The position numbers and the translations under genes are program-made. From CAZWKX01 sp964614095 (GTDB lineage: Bacteria; Actinomycetota; Acidimicrobiia; Spongiisociales; UBA11373): 44,912 nt of DNA. The notes under the pieces were generated by a model. It was given only the letters and a program-made list of their open reading frames with translations. It was not told the origin of the DNA and searched no databases. Below are positions 31,086 to 39,973 of the stretch, piece by piece. Position 1 is the first letter of the stretch. Each line of letters begins with the position of its first letter. Location of the stretch: assembly GCA_964614095.1 (NCBI GenBank), contig CAZTJO010000017.1:1-44912 (forward strand). The letters are read 5' to 3'.

Positions 31086-33602
31086 TCAGCGGTTGTTCGA
31101 CACCAGCCGGGCCACCGGATGCCGGCCCCGGCGCTGGTGCCAGGCGTCCCAGAGCGCCAGCATGCTCGGCAGCGCCACCACCGACGCCAGCAGCGAGAAG
31201 CCGATGGCGAAGACGATCACTCCGCCGAGTTGCTGGAAGGGCACCAGCGTCGACGTGATGAGCACCCCAAACCCGGCCAGCGTGGTCAGGGCGGCGCCGG
31301 TGAGTGCACCGCCGGTGTGAGTCGCCGTCGAGCGCAGTGCTTCGGTGGCCGTGCCGAGCCGGCTGCGGTCTTCCAGATAGCGGTTTACCAGATGGATCGA
31401 GTAATCCACGCCAATGCCTATCGACAGAGCCGCCACCGTCGCCGTCGCCGGGGCAAAGGGGATCCCGGTAGCCGCCATCATCCCATAGGTCCACAACACC
31501 ACAAGCGCCACCGGGACGATGGTGATGACGCCGAGGAACGGGCGGCGCGCCTCGTAGGCGAAGGTGGCCACCAGCAGAGTCATTGCCGCCACCAGAGTGA
31601 AGGCAAGAGAGATCACCTGGGAAGAAGCCAGCTTCTCCTGCACACTCTGCTCCACAATGCGCTCGCTGGTCGCCTGCACCGAAATGCCCGGAAGCTCGTC
31701 GACTGCGGCGAAGGCGGCGGCTAAATCATCGCCGAGGCGCAACGCGCCTTCCTCCCCCGCCTGTGTGGTGATCTGCACATCCGCAAACGCCAACTCGCCG
31801 GAATCGTCCGCGGCGACTACCGATCCCATCTCATCGGGGGCAATCTCCAGAGCGCGCCGATATACCGCCTCGACATCGGCCTCGTCCGCCGCCCTGAGAT
31901 CGGTGCCGATACCGGCGTCGGCGGCGAACTCGGCAAAATCCTCATCATCGAGAATGAGGCCCTCGATCACCGACAGCGGTGATCGGGCGGCGGCACTCCC
32001 GGCAAAGGTGACCACATCATCAATGGAGACCAGGCCGTCCACCGCATCCAGCAAGGCGTTGTGTGCTGCCGCCGATGCCACCTCCCCTTCGATCAGCAGG
32101 TGTGACTGCTCCCCGAACCCCCCGCCGAATTCCTCGAGGAGGATGTCTCGAGCCAGCAGCGCCGGCTCGTCCCGGGGCACAAAGTCGGTAAGGCTGAATC
32201 GCACCTGAAGCCGGGACAGCCCGAAGCCGCCCAGACCGGCGGCCACAAGCGCGGCCACCACTACCCACACCGAGTACCGCTCGGCGAGTCCCGCGGTAAA
32301 TCCGACGACCCGCCCCGCCGGGCCGCCCTGGTGCCGCTCCAGCGCCTGGGTGGGCAGGCGCCCCAGGCTGGCGGCCCGCCGGTCCAACAGGAGCCGCACC
32401 GCCGGCACAAATGTCGTCATGATGAGAAAGGCGCCGATGATGCCGACGGCGGCCAGCACTCCAAAGTCCCGAATCGCCGGCACCGGATTGACCACGTTGG
32501 TGAGAAAACCAACGGCGGTGGTGAACGCACCCAGGACAAGAGCCAGGCCCACCGACCTGATGGCCCCGGTCATGGCCTGTGCCGGCGGCCGGCCCGCGCC
32601 GATCTCCTCCCGGTACCGAGCGGTCAGATGGATGGCATAGTCCACCCCCAGCCCGATGAGGAGCACAGGCACTATCCGGCCGATCGCATTCGAGCGCCCG
32701 ATGACCCCCAGGTACCTGGGGCCCAGCAGCACCGAAGCGCCGAGTACCCAGACCAGGGTCATGGCCACGGCCACGGCGGCGATGCTTACGTCGGCCGCGG
32801 TGCGCCGGATCGCCCGGCGCCGATTGAGGCGTCCCGACGCACGCACCCACATGACAAAAGCAAGGATGACGATGATGATGACGGCGGCCTTGCGCATGAG
32901 GTCGTTGATTTGCCGCTCCAGCGTGTCCTGCCCCAACAGCAGCTCGCGGGCAAAGATCGATACCTTGATCCCTTCTGCGCCCACTCCGTCGAGATCCGCC
33001 GCCACCGCCTCGGCGATCTCGGCCTGCTGCTCGAGGTCGTAGCCCTCAGGGGCAATGAGGGAAATGAGCACGATGCCCGCCGTCGAAGAGGGCGCCTCGA
33101 GATCGGTGGTCTCCCAGGACAGCGCCGCCACCAGCCGGTCGCTCTGTGCCTCGGTCATGACGCCGCGGGCCAGCTGCATGCCTTCCTTCACCACAGTGTC
33201 GGTCCACTCCGCCTCCGGAATACCCTGCAGCGCCAGAGCGCGTACCACCGGGGTATGGAATCCGGCAACGTCCTCGTCCTCAATGGGGCTGAGGTATCGG
33301 GCGGCGCTGCCGGTGCGAGCGATCTCCTCGACCTCCATGGCCACCCGCACCGCGTCGACGGTTATCACGTCGTCCGCCTGGATGATGACTTCGATGGCGA
33401 TCTCGGCGCCGGCGAACTCGTCGATGATCGTCTCCAGCGCCAGCCACTCCGGCGAGCCCGGAGCAAAGGCCTCGATGGTGCCCGCCTTCTCCTGCTGCGG
33501 GATGTAGAGCCCCAGCACCACGGTGAGGCCGACGACAACAACCACGATGATCAACGGCGCCTTGGCCACGATGATCGACAGCGCCCGAACGAGTGTTTTC
33601 AT
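31086..33602 (-). CDS. RND/MMPL-family transporter
   Basis: The 838-residue protein has two repeats, each with a membrane helix, a large external loop and a five-helix sterol-sensing-like bundle. Duplicated motifs are LIGLGVDYAIHLTARYREE and SIGIGVDYSIHLVNRYLED. The layout matches the HAE3/MMPL branch that moves lipids or hydrophobic compounds across the membrane using proton flow. The divergent TetR gene with an operator between suggests control by a ligand, possibly a transported one. Starts at ATG 33602. Confidence 0.88.
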   Translation of the reverse strand: MKTLVRALSIIVAKAPLIIVVVVVGLTVVLGLYIPQQEKAGTIEAFAPGSPEWLALETIIDEFAGAEIAIEVIIQADDVITVDAVRVAMEVEEIARTGSAARYLSPIEDEDVAGFHTPVVRALALQGIPEAEWTDTVVKEGMQLARGVMTEAQSDRLVAALSWETTDLEAPSSTAGIVLISLIAPEGYDLEQQAEIAEAVAADLDGVGAEGIKVSIFARELLLGQDTLERQINDLMRKAAVIIIVILAFVMWVRASGRLNRRRAIRRTAADVSIAAVAVAMTLVWVLGASVLLGPRYLGVIGRSNAIGRIVPVLLIGLGVDYAIHLTARYREEIGAGRPPAQAMTGAIRSVGLALVLGAFTTAVGFLTNVVNPVPAIRDFGVLAAVGIIGAFLIMTTFVPAVRLLLDRRAASLGRLPTQALERHQGGPAGRVVGFTAGLAERYSVWVVVAALVAAGLGGFGLSRLQVRFSLTDFVPRDEPALLARDILLEEFGGGFGEQSHLLIEGEVASAAAHNALLDAVDGLVSIDDVVTFAGSAAARSPLSVIEGLILDDEDFAEFAADAGIGTDLRAADEADVEAVYRRALEIAPDEMGSVVAADDSGELAFADVQITTQAGEEGALRLGDDLAAAFAAVDELPGISVQATSERIVEQSVQEKLASSQVISLAFTLVAAMTLLVATFAYEARRPFLGVITIVPVALVVLWTYGMMAATGIPFAPATATVAALSIGIGVDYSIHLVNRYLEDRSRLGTATEALRSTATHTGGALTGAALTTLAGFGVLITSTLVPFQQLGGVIVFAIGFSLLASVVALPSMLALWDAWHQRRGRHPVARLVSNNR

Positions 33603-33616
33603 GCTTCAGCGGACCT

Positions 33617-33640
33617 TAACATGTGATACATGGTATGTTA
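33617..33640. promoter_or_regulatory. TetR-type operator between RND and tetR genes
   Basis: TAACAT (33617-33622) and ATGTTA (33635-33640) form a perfect inverted repeat with a 12-base spacer. It covers the 48-base divergent promoter region and overlaps TATGTT (33634-33639), the likely tetR -10 box. Confidence 0.6.
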
Positions 33641-33650
33641 CATTCGTATC

Positions 33651-34235
33651 GTGGCGACAAGGAGCGAGACCACACAGGAGCGTATCCTCCAGGCGGCTCG
33701 TGATCTCTTCTTCGAACAGGGTACGAGCAAGACGAGCGTCGGCGAGGTAGCCCGGCGCGCCGGCCTCAGCCGGGTCACCGTCTACCGCCATTTCACCGAC
33801 CGTGAAGTCTTGGTTCGCTCTGCCTTCTCCCTGCTCGCCGACGGGCTCGAAGGCATCGTCGTCGGCCTCGACGAGGCGCCACCACCCGACCTGGAGGCCT
33901 CTCTACGGCGCATCGGCGACGTGGTGACCTCACTCCCCCTCGGCATCGCCGCGGCTATGGGAGATCTCGAGACGGCGCATCCCGCGGTCTACCAAGAGGT
34001 GCGTCGCCGCGAACACGCCGCCATCCGCCGCCTCTTCGATCACCTCTACTCGGCGGCCGAGGGCGAGGGACGCATCCGGCCCGGCCTGGACCGGCGGGTG
34101 GTGGAGGTCCTGTTCTGGGAGGTGCTCACCGGTTTCCTGGAGAGCCCGGCCCTGCGCGAGGAGGGCATCACCCCCACCGCGGTGTACACGACCGTCATCT
34201 CCATCCTGCTTCAGGGCATCCTGGCTGAGGACTGA
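33651..34235 (+). CDS. TetR-family transcriptional regulator
   Basis: A 194-residue repressor. The helix-turn-helix is at residues 8-55 (QERILQAARDLFFEQGTSKT, VGEVARRAGLSRVTVYRHFTD). The C-terminal half is the ligand-binding dimer domain, with no recognised subtype. GTG 33651 lies 11 bases after a -10-like box with no ribosome site, so the transcript may be leaderless. It likely represses itself and the RND transporter. Confidence 0.9.
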   Translation: MATRSETTQERILQAARDLFFEQGTSKTSVGEVARRAGLSRVTVYRHFTDREVLVRSAFSLLADGLEGIVVGLDEAPPPDLEASLRRIGDVVTSLPLGIAAAMGDLETAHPAVYQEVRRREHAAIRRLFDHLYSAAEGEGRIRPGLDRRVVEVLFWEVLTGFLESPALREEGITPTAVYTTVISILLQGILAED

Positions 34236-34339
34236 GGTCGGCCCATTTCCCAATCGCCGGTGACAAGTTCCGAGCGGGCGGCTCTCTATGATCGACAAGC
34301 AAGGCGGTCGGGCACCCGCTCGGGAAGGCGGCAGCGCCC

Positions 34340-35704
34340 ATGGAAGAGAACGACAACGGCGACTCGGGCGAGATCCTGGTACGACCGCTCTCAGGGCACA
34401 TGCCCCCTCCGAATCGGCCGCGACGATCGACCAGAATCGCCGCCGGTGCCGGTGTCGCAGCCGTCATTGCCGTGCTCGCCGTCTTCGCCGTGCTGCGCTC
34501 CGAGGGCGAGACGGCCGCCAGCACGTCTACAACGTCGACGACCGGCTCGACGACCAGCCTGCCAATGGAGAGCTGGCAGCGGGCCAATGGCTCCCCCTCT
34601 AATGACCGGCTGCAGGCGGTGACCGCCACTGAATCACGCCTGGTTGCCGTCGGCCACACATACGGCGACGATATCGATCCCTCAGTCTGGCTCTCCGACG
34701 ACGGCGTCAACTGGACCCCAGTGGCAAGAAATCAGATCATCCCCGGCGGACTGGGTGACCAAGCCATGTACTCGGTGGTCTCGTGGCGCGGGGGGCTCGT
34801 GGCGGTCGGCACCAATGAGGATGACGCCGCGGTATGGACCTCCCCCGACGGCAGGCAATGGTCTCCAGCACCGGGTGGTGTGCAGGTCCTCGGCGAAGAG
34901 GGCAAGCAGGCCATGAGCTCGGTGACCTTCGGAGACCAAGGGTTTGTCGCGGTGGGCTTCGACTCCGCAGAAGGCGACGAGGACGCCGCTGTCTGGACCT
35001 CTGTGGACGGCTTCACTTGGAGCCGAGTTGCCCACGACGAAGACGCCTTCGGCGGCGGGGGCGATCAGGTGATGAACGCGGTGGCTTTCGGGAATGGGCT
35101 TTTCGTCGCCGTGGGCCAGGCCTCAATGGGAGATGAACCCGGCGCCGCCGTCTGGGTCTCCTCCGATGGCCTCACCTGGAGCCGGATCGTAGGCACCGGC
35201 ACCGTCTTCGGCGACGGAGTGACCCCTACGGAGATGAACGCTGTGGTCGTCGGCGACTCCGGATTTGTCGCCGTCGGCCGAGCCGAAAAACCCCCAGGTC
35301 AAGGTCCCGCAATGTGGACTTCACCCGACGGCCTCGAGTGGAGTCGTGTGCCCGACGACAAGCTCTACTACTACCACGCGCCAATGTACGGAATGTACGG
35401 AATGTACGGAGTGGCGGCAAGCGAACAAGGTCTTGTGGCCGTCGGCTACGGCCTATGCGACTACTGCGCCGTTTTGCGTGAAGACTCCATCGTGTGGGAA
35501 ACCACCGACGGGGCCTCCATCGTGTGGCAAACCGCCGACGGGGTTTCCTGGGCCAGCACCCTGGGCGACATATACGCGGCAATGGTCGCCGTCACCGCCG
35601 GGGGCCCGGGCTTTGTCGCGGTAGGTCATTGGTATAACCAAGCATTCTCGGACGGCCCGCCCATTTGGTACGGACCTCCCGCAACCTCGCCGACCACGCC
35701 ATAG
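34340..35704 (+). CDS. Membrane-anchored seven-repeat protein, probable beta-propeller (paralogue 1)
   Basis: The 454 residues have a short cytoplasmic N-terminus, a membrane segment (AAGAGVAAVIAVLAVFAVL, residues 34-52), a Ser/Thr linker and seven repeats of about 45-55 residues with the consensus GFVAVG...AAVWTSPDGLTWSR. The first strand ESWQRANG appears to complete the seventh repeat, the ring closure typical of seven-bladed propellers. The sixth repeat carries short tandem duplications (YGMYGMYG and SIVWETTDGA/SIVWQTADGV). No catalytic motif was recognised; a binding or scaffold role is possible. Confidence 0.75.
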   Translation: MEENDNGDSGEILVRPLSGHMPPPNRPRRSTRIAAGAGVAAVIAVLAVFAVLRSEGETAASTSTTSTTGSTTSLPMESWQRANGSPSNDRLQAVTATESRLVAVGHTYGDDIDPSVWLSDDGVNWTPVARNQIIPGGLGDQAMYSVVSWRGGLVAVGTNEDDAAVWTSPDGRQWSPAPGGVQVLGEEGKQAMSSVTFGDQGFVAVGFDSAEGDEDAAVWTSVDGFTWSRVAHDEDAFGGGGDQVMNAVAFGNGLFVAVGQASMGDEPGAAVWVSSDGLTWSRIVGTGTVFGDGVTPTEMNAVVVGDSGFVAVGRAEKPPGQGPAMWTSPDGLEWSRVPDDKLYYYHAPMYGMYGMYGVAASEQGLVAVGYGLCDYCAVLREDSIVWETTDGASIVWQTADGVSWASTLGDIYAAMVAVTAGGPGFVAVGHWYNQAFSDGPPIWYGPPATSPTTP

Positions 35705-35816
35705 CCGTCGCCATTCCACATGCCGATGTTCGCCTCAGCCGCGTTCAGTCCCCTAGCATCCCCAGCCGACGCGGCCCCGCCCGGGCCGAGACGAACGGCA
35801 GTACAAGGTAGGACCC

Positions 35817-37142
35817 ATGGGTGAGACAAGGCGCTCCGACCGGTCCGTTCGGATAAAGGCGAACCGGACCAGTGCAGCCGCCCTCGCCATCTCGGCAGTC
35901 GCTCTGAGCGTCGCTGCCTGCGGCGGCGCGGCTCCCGCCACTACGTCGGCACCGGAAGTCACCTCCACCACTGTCGCCGCCACCACCTCCACGGTGCCAC
36001 CCCCAACCACCACCACCATCCCCGAGGCGCTGCTCGCCGGGTCCTGGAACCGTATCGAACATACCGAGGCCGTCTTTGGCACGGATGCGTTTGTGGTGCT
36101 GCGAGCGGTCACCAGCGGCGGTCCCGGCCTTGTTGCCGTCGGCGAGGCGGGCGCCGGGAACGAATGGGACGCGGCGGCCTGGAACTCGGCCGACGGCGGC
36201 ACCTGGTTCCGCATCCCCGGCGACGACAGCGCCCTCGGCGGCGATCAGGTCCAGGTCATGTGGTCGGTGGCATCAAACGGCTCCAGCGTGGCCGCCGTCG
36301 GATGGGACGGCTCGTATGAAGATGCCGAAGCCGCCGCCTGGCTCTCAACGGACGGCGTTGAATGGAGCCGCCTCCCCCACGACACCTACGTCCTTGGGGG
36401 CGCAGGAGACCAAGTGATGCGCGCGGTGGCCGCCGGCGCACAGGGTTATGTCGCCGTCGGCTGGGACGGATCCGGCGACGACCGCGACGCCGCAGTGTGG
36501 ACCTCAGAAGGCGGATGGATCTGGAGCCGGGTGGCCGACGCCGATGATGTCTTCGGCGGGGATGGCGACCAGGGCATGTACGCGGTGGCCGGCGGCGGCC
36601 CCGGCTATGTCGCCGTCGGTTGGGACGCTTCCGGCGACGACCTCGACGGCGCAGTGTGGACCTCTCCGAACGGTGCCTCCTGGACCCGGGTGGAACAGGA
36701 TGAAGCCGCCCTCGGCGGGGCCGGCGACCAGGGCATGTACGCAGTGGCCGCCGGGGGGCCCGGGCTTGTTGCCGTGGGTTGGGAGGGTCCGGCTGGGGAG
36801 AGCGACGCCGCGGTATGGACCTCGCCCGACGGCCTCGCCTGGACCCGGGTCGGCCGTGAAGATGACGCCTTCGCCGGAGAGGGCGCCCAGGCCATGTACG
36901 CGGTGGCCGCCGGCGGGCCCGGCTTTGTCGCCGTGGGCGATTCCCAGGCAAACGGGGATTCCGACGCGGCAGTGTGGGTATCGACCGACGGTGTCACCTG
37001 GGCCCGCCTCCCCGAAAGCGAGGGCCCCTTTGCCGGCGAGGGCGACCAGTCGATGTACGGCGTCACCGCCCACGGCTCCAGAGTGATTGCCGTGGGCTAC
37101 GACGGCAGCGACGGCGTCATCTGGGTCTGGATACCCGGCTAG
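35817..37142 (+). CDS. Lipoprotein with seven-repeat beta-propeller (paralogue 2)
   Basis: The 441-residue protein shares the repeat architecture of the preceding gene but is a lipoprotein (lipobox SVAAC at about residue 37) with a Thr-rich spacer. Six full repeats follow, each with GYVAVGWDGSGDD, AAVWTS, WSRV and GGxGDQ elements; a final partial repeat (VIAVGYDGSDGVIWVWIPG) is completed by the N-terminal strand SWNRIEHTEAVFG. The Asp/Gly-rich turns between strands could bind calcium. The two genes are tandem duplicates with different anchors. Function unknown. Confidence 0.75.
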   Translation: MGETRRSDRSVRIKANRTSAAALAISAVALSVAACGGAAPATTSAPEVTSTTVAATTSTVPPPTTTTIPEALLAGSWNRIEHTEAVFGTDAFVVLRAVTSGGPGLVAVGEAGAGNEWDAAAWNSADGGTWFRIPGDDSALGGDQVQVMWSVASNGSSVAAVGWDGSYEDAEAAAWLSTDGVEWSRLPHDTYVLGGAGDQVMRAVAAGAQGYVAVGWDGSGDDRDAAVWTSEGGWIWSRVADADDVFGGDGDQGMYAVAGGGPGYVAVGWDASGDDLDGAVWTSPNGASWTRVEQDEAALGGAGDQGMYAVAAGGPGLVAVGWEGPAGESDAAVWTSPDGLAWTRVGREDDAFAGEGAQAMYAVAAGGPGFVAVGDSQANGDSDAAVWVSTDGVTWARLPESEGPFAGEGDQSMYGVTAHGSRVIAVGYDGSDGVIWVWIPG

Positions 37143-37160
37143 GCCGATCCCGGGAGTCGA

Positions 37161-37394
37161 CTAGCCCTTCTGCTCGAGCAGCTCGACGATGCGCTCGTTG
37201 GTCTTTCGGATCTCGGCCAAATCGCGCATGGCCCGCAGCGGGGGGAAGCTCTCCGGCAGGCGGTCGCACATCTCGGCCATTCGCTGCTCCCGCAGTTGCG
37301 GGCCGAATTTGCGCAGCACGGACAACACGATCGCGGCCACAAACGCCAGCTTCAGCAGTTTGTTCAGGGATGCTCCTTCGGGTCGCCGGCGCAT
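37161..37394 (-). CDS. Small single-helix membrane protein, unknown
   Basis: Up to 77 residues from ATG 37394, but AAGGAG sits six bases before CTG 37367, which would give MNKLLKLAFVAAIVLSVLRKF, so the true protein may be 68 residues. A membrane helix is followed by a helical charged tail (PLRAMRDLAEIRKTNERIVE). No family recognised. Confidence 0.45.
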   Translation of the reverse strand: MRRRPEGASLNKLLKLAFVAAIVLSVLRKFGPQLREQRMAEMCDRLPESFPPLRAMRDLAEIRKTNERIVELLEQKG

Positions 37395-37495
37395 GATGGC
37401 AGGTCTGGGCGAGACCGCAGGACCGAAAGCTCGCTCGGCCACTTCGCCGCCCGCGGTATCGTTTTCGGCGCCAGACTCAGAGAGAACCCGCCGAC

Positions 37496-38923
37496 ATGCT
37501 GTTTCCGACAGTCCAGTTCGCCACCTTCATGGTGGTCGTGTTCCTGGGGAACTGGCTGTTGATGCAGCACCCCATTCGCTGGCGCTGGTTCATCCTCGCC
37601 GCCTCGTACTTCTTCTACGGGTTCTGGGACTGGCGTTTCACCTTCCTTCTGGCCGGAGTCACCGTCGTCAATCAGTTCGCCGCCACCCGGATCGCCGCCG
37701 CCAGAACGCAGGCCGGCCGCCGGTTCGCCCTGACCGCCGCCCTGGTGGCCAGCCTCGGCGTGCTCGCCTTCTTCAAGTACTACGGCTTCCTCGTCACCTC
37801 GGTGGCCAACACCCTCAACTCTTTCGGTGTGGAGGCCAACCTGCCGCTGCTGGAGATCATCCTGCCGGTGGGTATCTCGTTTTTCACCTTCCAGGCGATG
37901 TCGTACGTCATCGACGTGTACCGGGAGAAGCTGGCGCCGGGAACCTGGCTCGACGTTGCCGTCTACCTGGCCTTTTTCCCCCAGCTGGTAGCCGGCCCCA
38001 TTGTGCGCGGCACCGAATTCCTCCCCCAGCTGCATCCGCCCCGTGACCCGCGCCACCTCGACTCGAGCCGGGCCTTCTACCTCATCTTCATCGGCCTGGC
38101 CAAAAAGATCGTCATCGCCGACTTCATCGCCTCGACCCTCGTCGATCCGGTCTTCGCCAGCCCCGGCCTGCACAACGGGCTCGAGATCCTCTTTGCCGTC
38201 TACGGCTTCGCCGTGCAGATCTACGCCGACTTCAGCGCCTACTCCGACATCGCCATCGGAGTGGCGTTGATCCTGGGCTTCCGTTTTCCCGAAAACTTCA
38301 ACGCGCCCTACACCGCCACCAGCATCCGCGACTTCTGGCGCCGCTGGCACATGACGCTTTCGCGCTGGCTCCGCGACTACCTGTACATCGGTCTCGGCGG
38401 AAGCCGGAGGGGACGCCTGCTGACCTACCGCAACCTCATGCTCACCATGCTGCTGGGCGGGTTATGGCACGGCGCCGCCTGGAAGTTCGTCGTCTGGGGC
38501 GGCCTGCACGGCCTCTGGCTGGCATTGGAGCGCGCCGTCACCGACCGGCGCCGCGACCGGGGCATAGCGCCGCTCCCCTCGACTCCGCTGCTACGCGCAC
38601 TGCAGCGGCTGGGCACCTTCCACCTGGTCTGTCTGGCCTGGGTTTTTTTTCGCGCCGACTCGCTCTCCACCGCCTTCAGCATGATCGGCCGCATCTTTAC
38701 TGCGTTCGAGATGTCGGCGCCCATCCTGACCCCGGCCGTTCTGCTTGCCATCGCCGTCGGCATCGCCGCCCAGTACGTGCCCCGGCCTTCAGTTGAGCAG
38801 GCCCTCGCCCTGTTCTCTCGCCTGCGTCCGGCGCTTCAGGGTGTTGCCCTGGCCTTCACTCTCATGGTCATCGACGCTCTCGGCCCCCAAGGTGTCGCCG
38901 CGTTCATCTACTTCCAATTCTGA
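37496..38923 (+). CDS. MBOAT-family O-acyltransferase (AlgI/DltB-like)
   Basis: A 475-residue polytopic protein that passes acyl groups across the membrane to a polysaccharide or cell-wall polymer. Landmarks are AASYFFYGFWDWRFTFLL, LPVGISFFTFQAMSYVIDVYR, FFPQLVAGPIVRG, DFWRRWHMTLSRWLRDYLYI and the catalytic-histidine region LLGGLWHGAAWKFVVWGGLHG. The stop overlaps the start of the SGNH gene by one base (TGATG), as in AlgI-AlgJ/X or DltB-DltD pairs. Confidence 0.9.
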   Translation: MLFPTVQFATFMVVVFLGNWLLMQHPIRWRWFILAASYFFYGFWDWRFTFLLAGVTVVNQFAATRIAAARTQAGRRFALTAALVASLGVLAFFKYYGFLVTSVANTLNSFGVEANLPLLEIILPVGISFFTFQAMSYVIDVYREKLAPGTWLDVAVYLAFFPQLVAGPIVRGTEFLPQLHPPRDPRHLDSSRAFYLIFIGLAKKIVIADFIASTLVDPVFASPGLHNGLEILFAVYGFAVQIYADFSAYSDIAIGVALILGFRFPENFNAPYTATSIRDFWRRWHMTLSRWLRDYLYIGLGGSRRGRLLTYRNLMLTMLLGGLWHGAAWKFVVWGGLHGLWLALERAVTDRRRDRGIAPLPSTPLLRALQRLGTFHLVCLAWVFFRADSLSTAFSMIGRIFTAFEMSAPILTPAVLLAIAVGIAAQYVPRPSVEQALALFSRLRPALQGVALAFTLMVIDALGPQGVAAFIYFQF

Positions 38924-39957
38924 TGGAACGTATACACACACAGAAGCTCATTGGAGGCCGACGCACAGCACCGGCCGGTCACGTGCTGATCATCGGCCTG
39001 ATCACCCTGGGCCTGGCCACGCTTCTGAACGCGGCGTCGCTGCTGAAGACCGCCGAGCGCCAGCCCTACGACTCACCGATCCGCGGGCTGACGGTGGGCA
39101 TCATGAAACCCATCGCCGAGGTCAGCGACTTCCTGCAGCTCGATCGGCCGCGGGAGCTGGTCGAAATGGTCGTGGGCCGCGATACCGGCGACGAGCCTCC
39201 GGCGCAAGACGACGATGCGACGGTGCTGTTTCCCACAACCACCACGACGGTGCCCACAACCACAACCACCGCCGCGACCGGACTGCGAGAGGTCACGGCA
39301 GCCGATCCCCTCGTCCTCTACGTCACCGGCGACTCTTTTGTGGAGATGGTCGGCGATGCCTTCATCAACGACACCACCGGCATCAGCGTCGTGGAGGTGG
39401 TGTCGGAAGACCAGACCGACTGGGACTTCTTCCGTGCCTTGACCCGCCCCGATTCATTCGACACGCCCGGGTTCTGGCAAGAACGAATCCCGGAAGTCGA
39501 GCCCGACGCCGCCGTGGTCTTCTACGGCGGCAACGACGGCCAGCCCATAGTCTGGAACGGCGAATACCTGGAGCCGGACACCGAACCTTGGCTCGAGGCC
39601 TACGGCGTTCTGGTGGGCGAAGCCATGGACACGCTCGTCGACAGTGGTGTCACCCGGGTCTACTGGATGGGCATGCCCATCATGAGCGACAACTTGTTCA
39701 CCCAGCGGGTCCTCGGCTTCAACGAGGTCTACGCCGAGCAGGCGGCCCAGCGGCCCGAGGTGGTCTACATCGACGTCTTCTACCTGTTTGCCGACGAGAA
39801 CGGCGAGTACACGCGATACCTGCGGGATGAGAACGGCAACCTGGTCAACATGCGCGCCTCGGATGGCAATCACTACGACTGGCCCGGGGCCTACCTGCTC
39901 ACCGAATACGTGCTGGACATCATCGCCGAGGAGTGGGGCTTCACCGATCAGTTCTAA
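38923..39957 (+). CDS. SGNH/DUF459-type hydrolase, partner of MBOAT
   Basis: A 344-residue membrane-anchored extracellular protein: TM at residues 20-40 (HVLIIGLITLGLATLLN), a Thr-rich linker (near residue 107), then an SGNH fold with the nucleophile block VTGDSFVEMV, the YGGNDGQPI block and the DGNHYDWPG block holding the Asp-His pair. It most likely receives the acyl group delivered by the MBOAT protein and transfers it to the polymer. The paired layout suggests a dedicated surface O-acylation module. Confidence 0.8.
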   Translation: MERIHTQKLIGGRRTAPAGHVLIIGLITLGLATLLNAASLLKTAERQPYDSPIRGLTVGIMKPIAEVSDFLQLDRPRELVEMVVGRDTGDEPPAQDDDATVLFPTTTTTVPTTTTTAATGLREVTAADPLVLYVTGDSFVEMVGDAFINDTTGISVVEVVSEDQTDWDFFRALTRPDSFDTPGFWQERIPEVEPDAAVVFYGGNDGQPIVWNGEYLEPDTEPWLEAYGVLVGEAMDTLVDSGVTRVYWMGMPIMSDNLFTQRVLGFNEVYAEQAAQRPEVVYIDVFYLFADENGEYTRYLRDENGNLVNMRASDGNHYDWPGAYLLTEYVLDIIAEEWGFTDQF

Positions 39958-39973
39958 CGGGCATGCTTGGGGC

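Noticed and set aside
30694..31494. A 266-codon minus-strand frame over the TasA leader and RND end
   Set aside because: Out of frame with both real genes; composition typical of a shadow.
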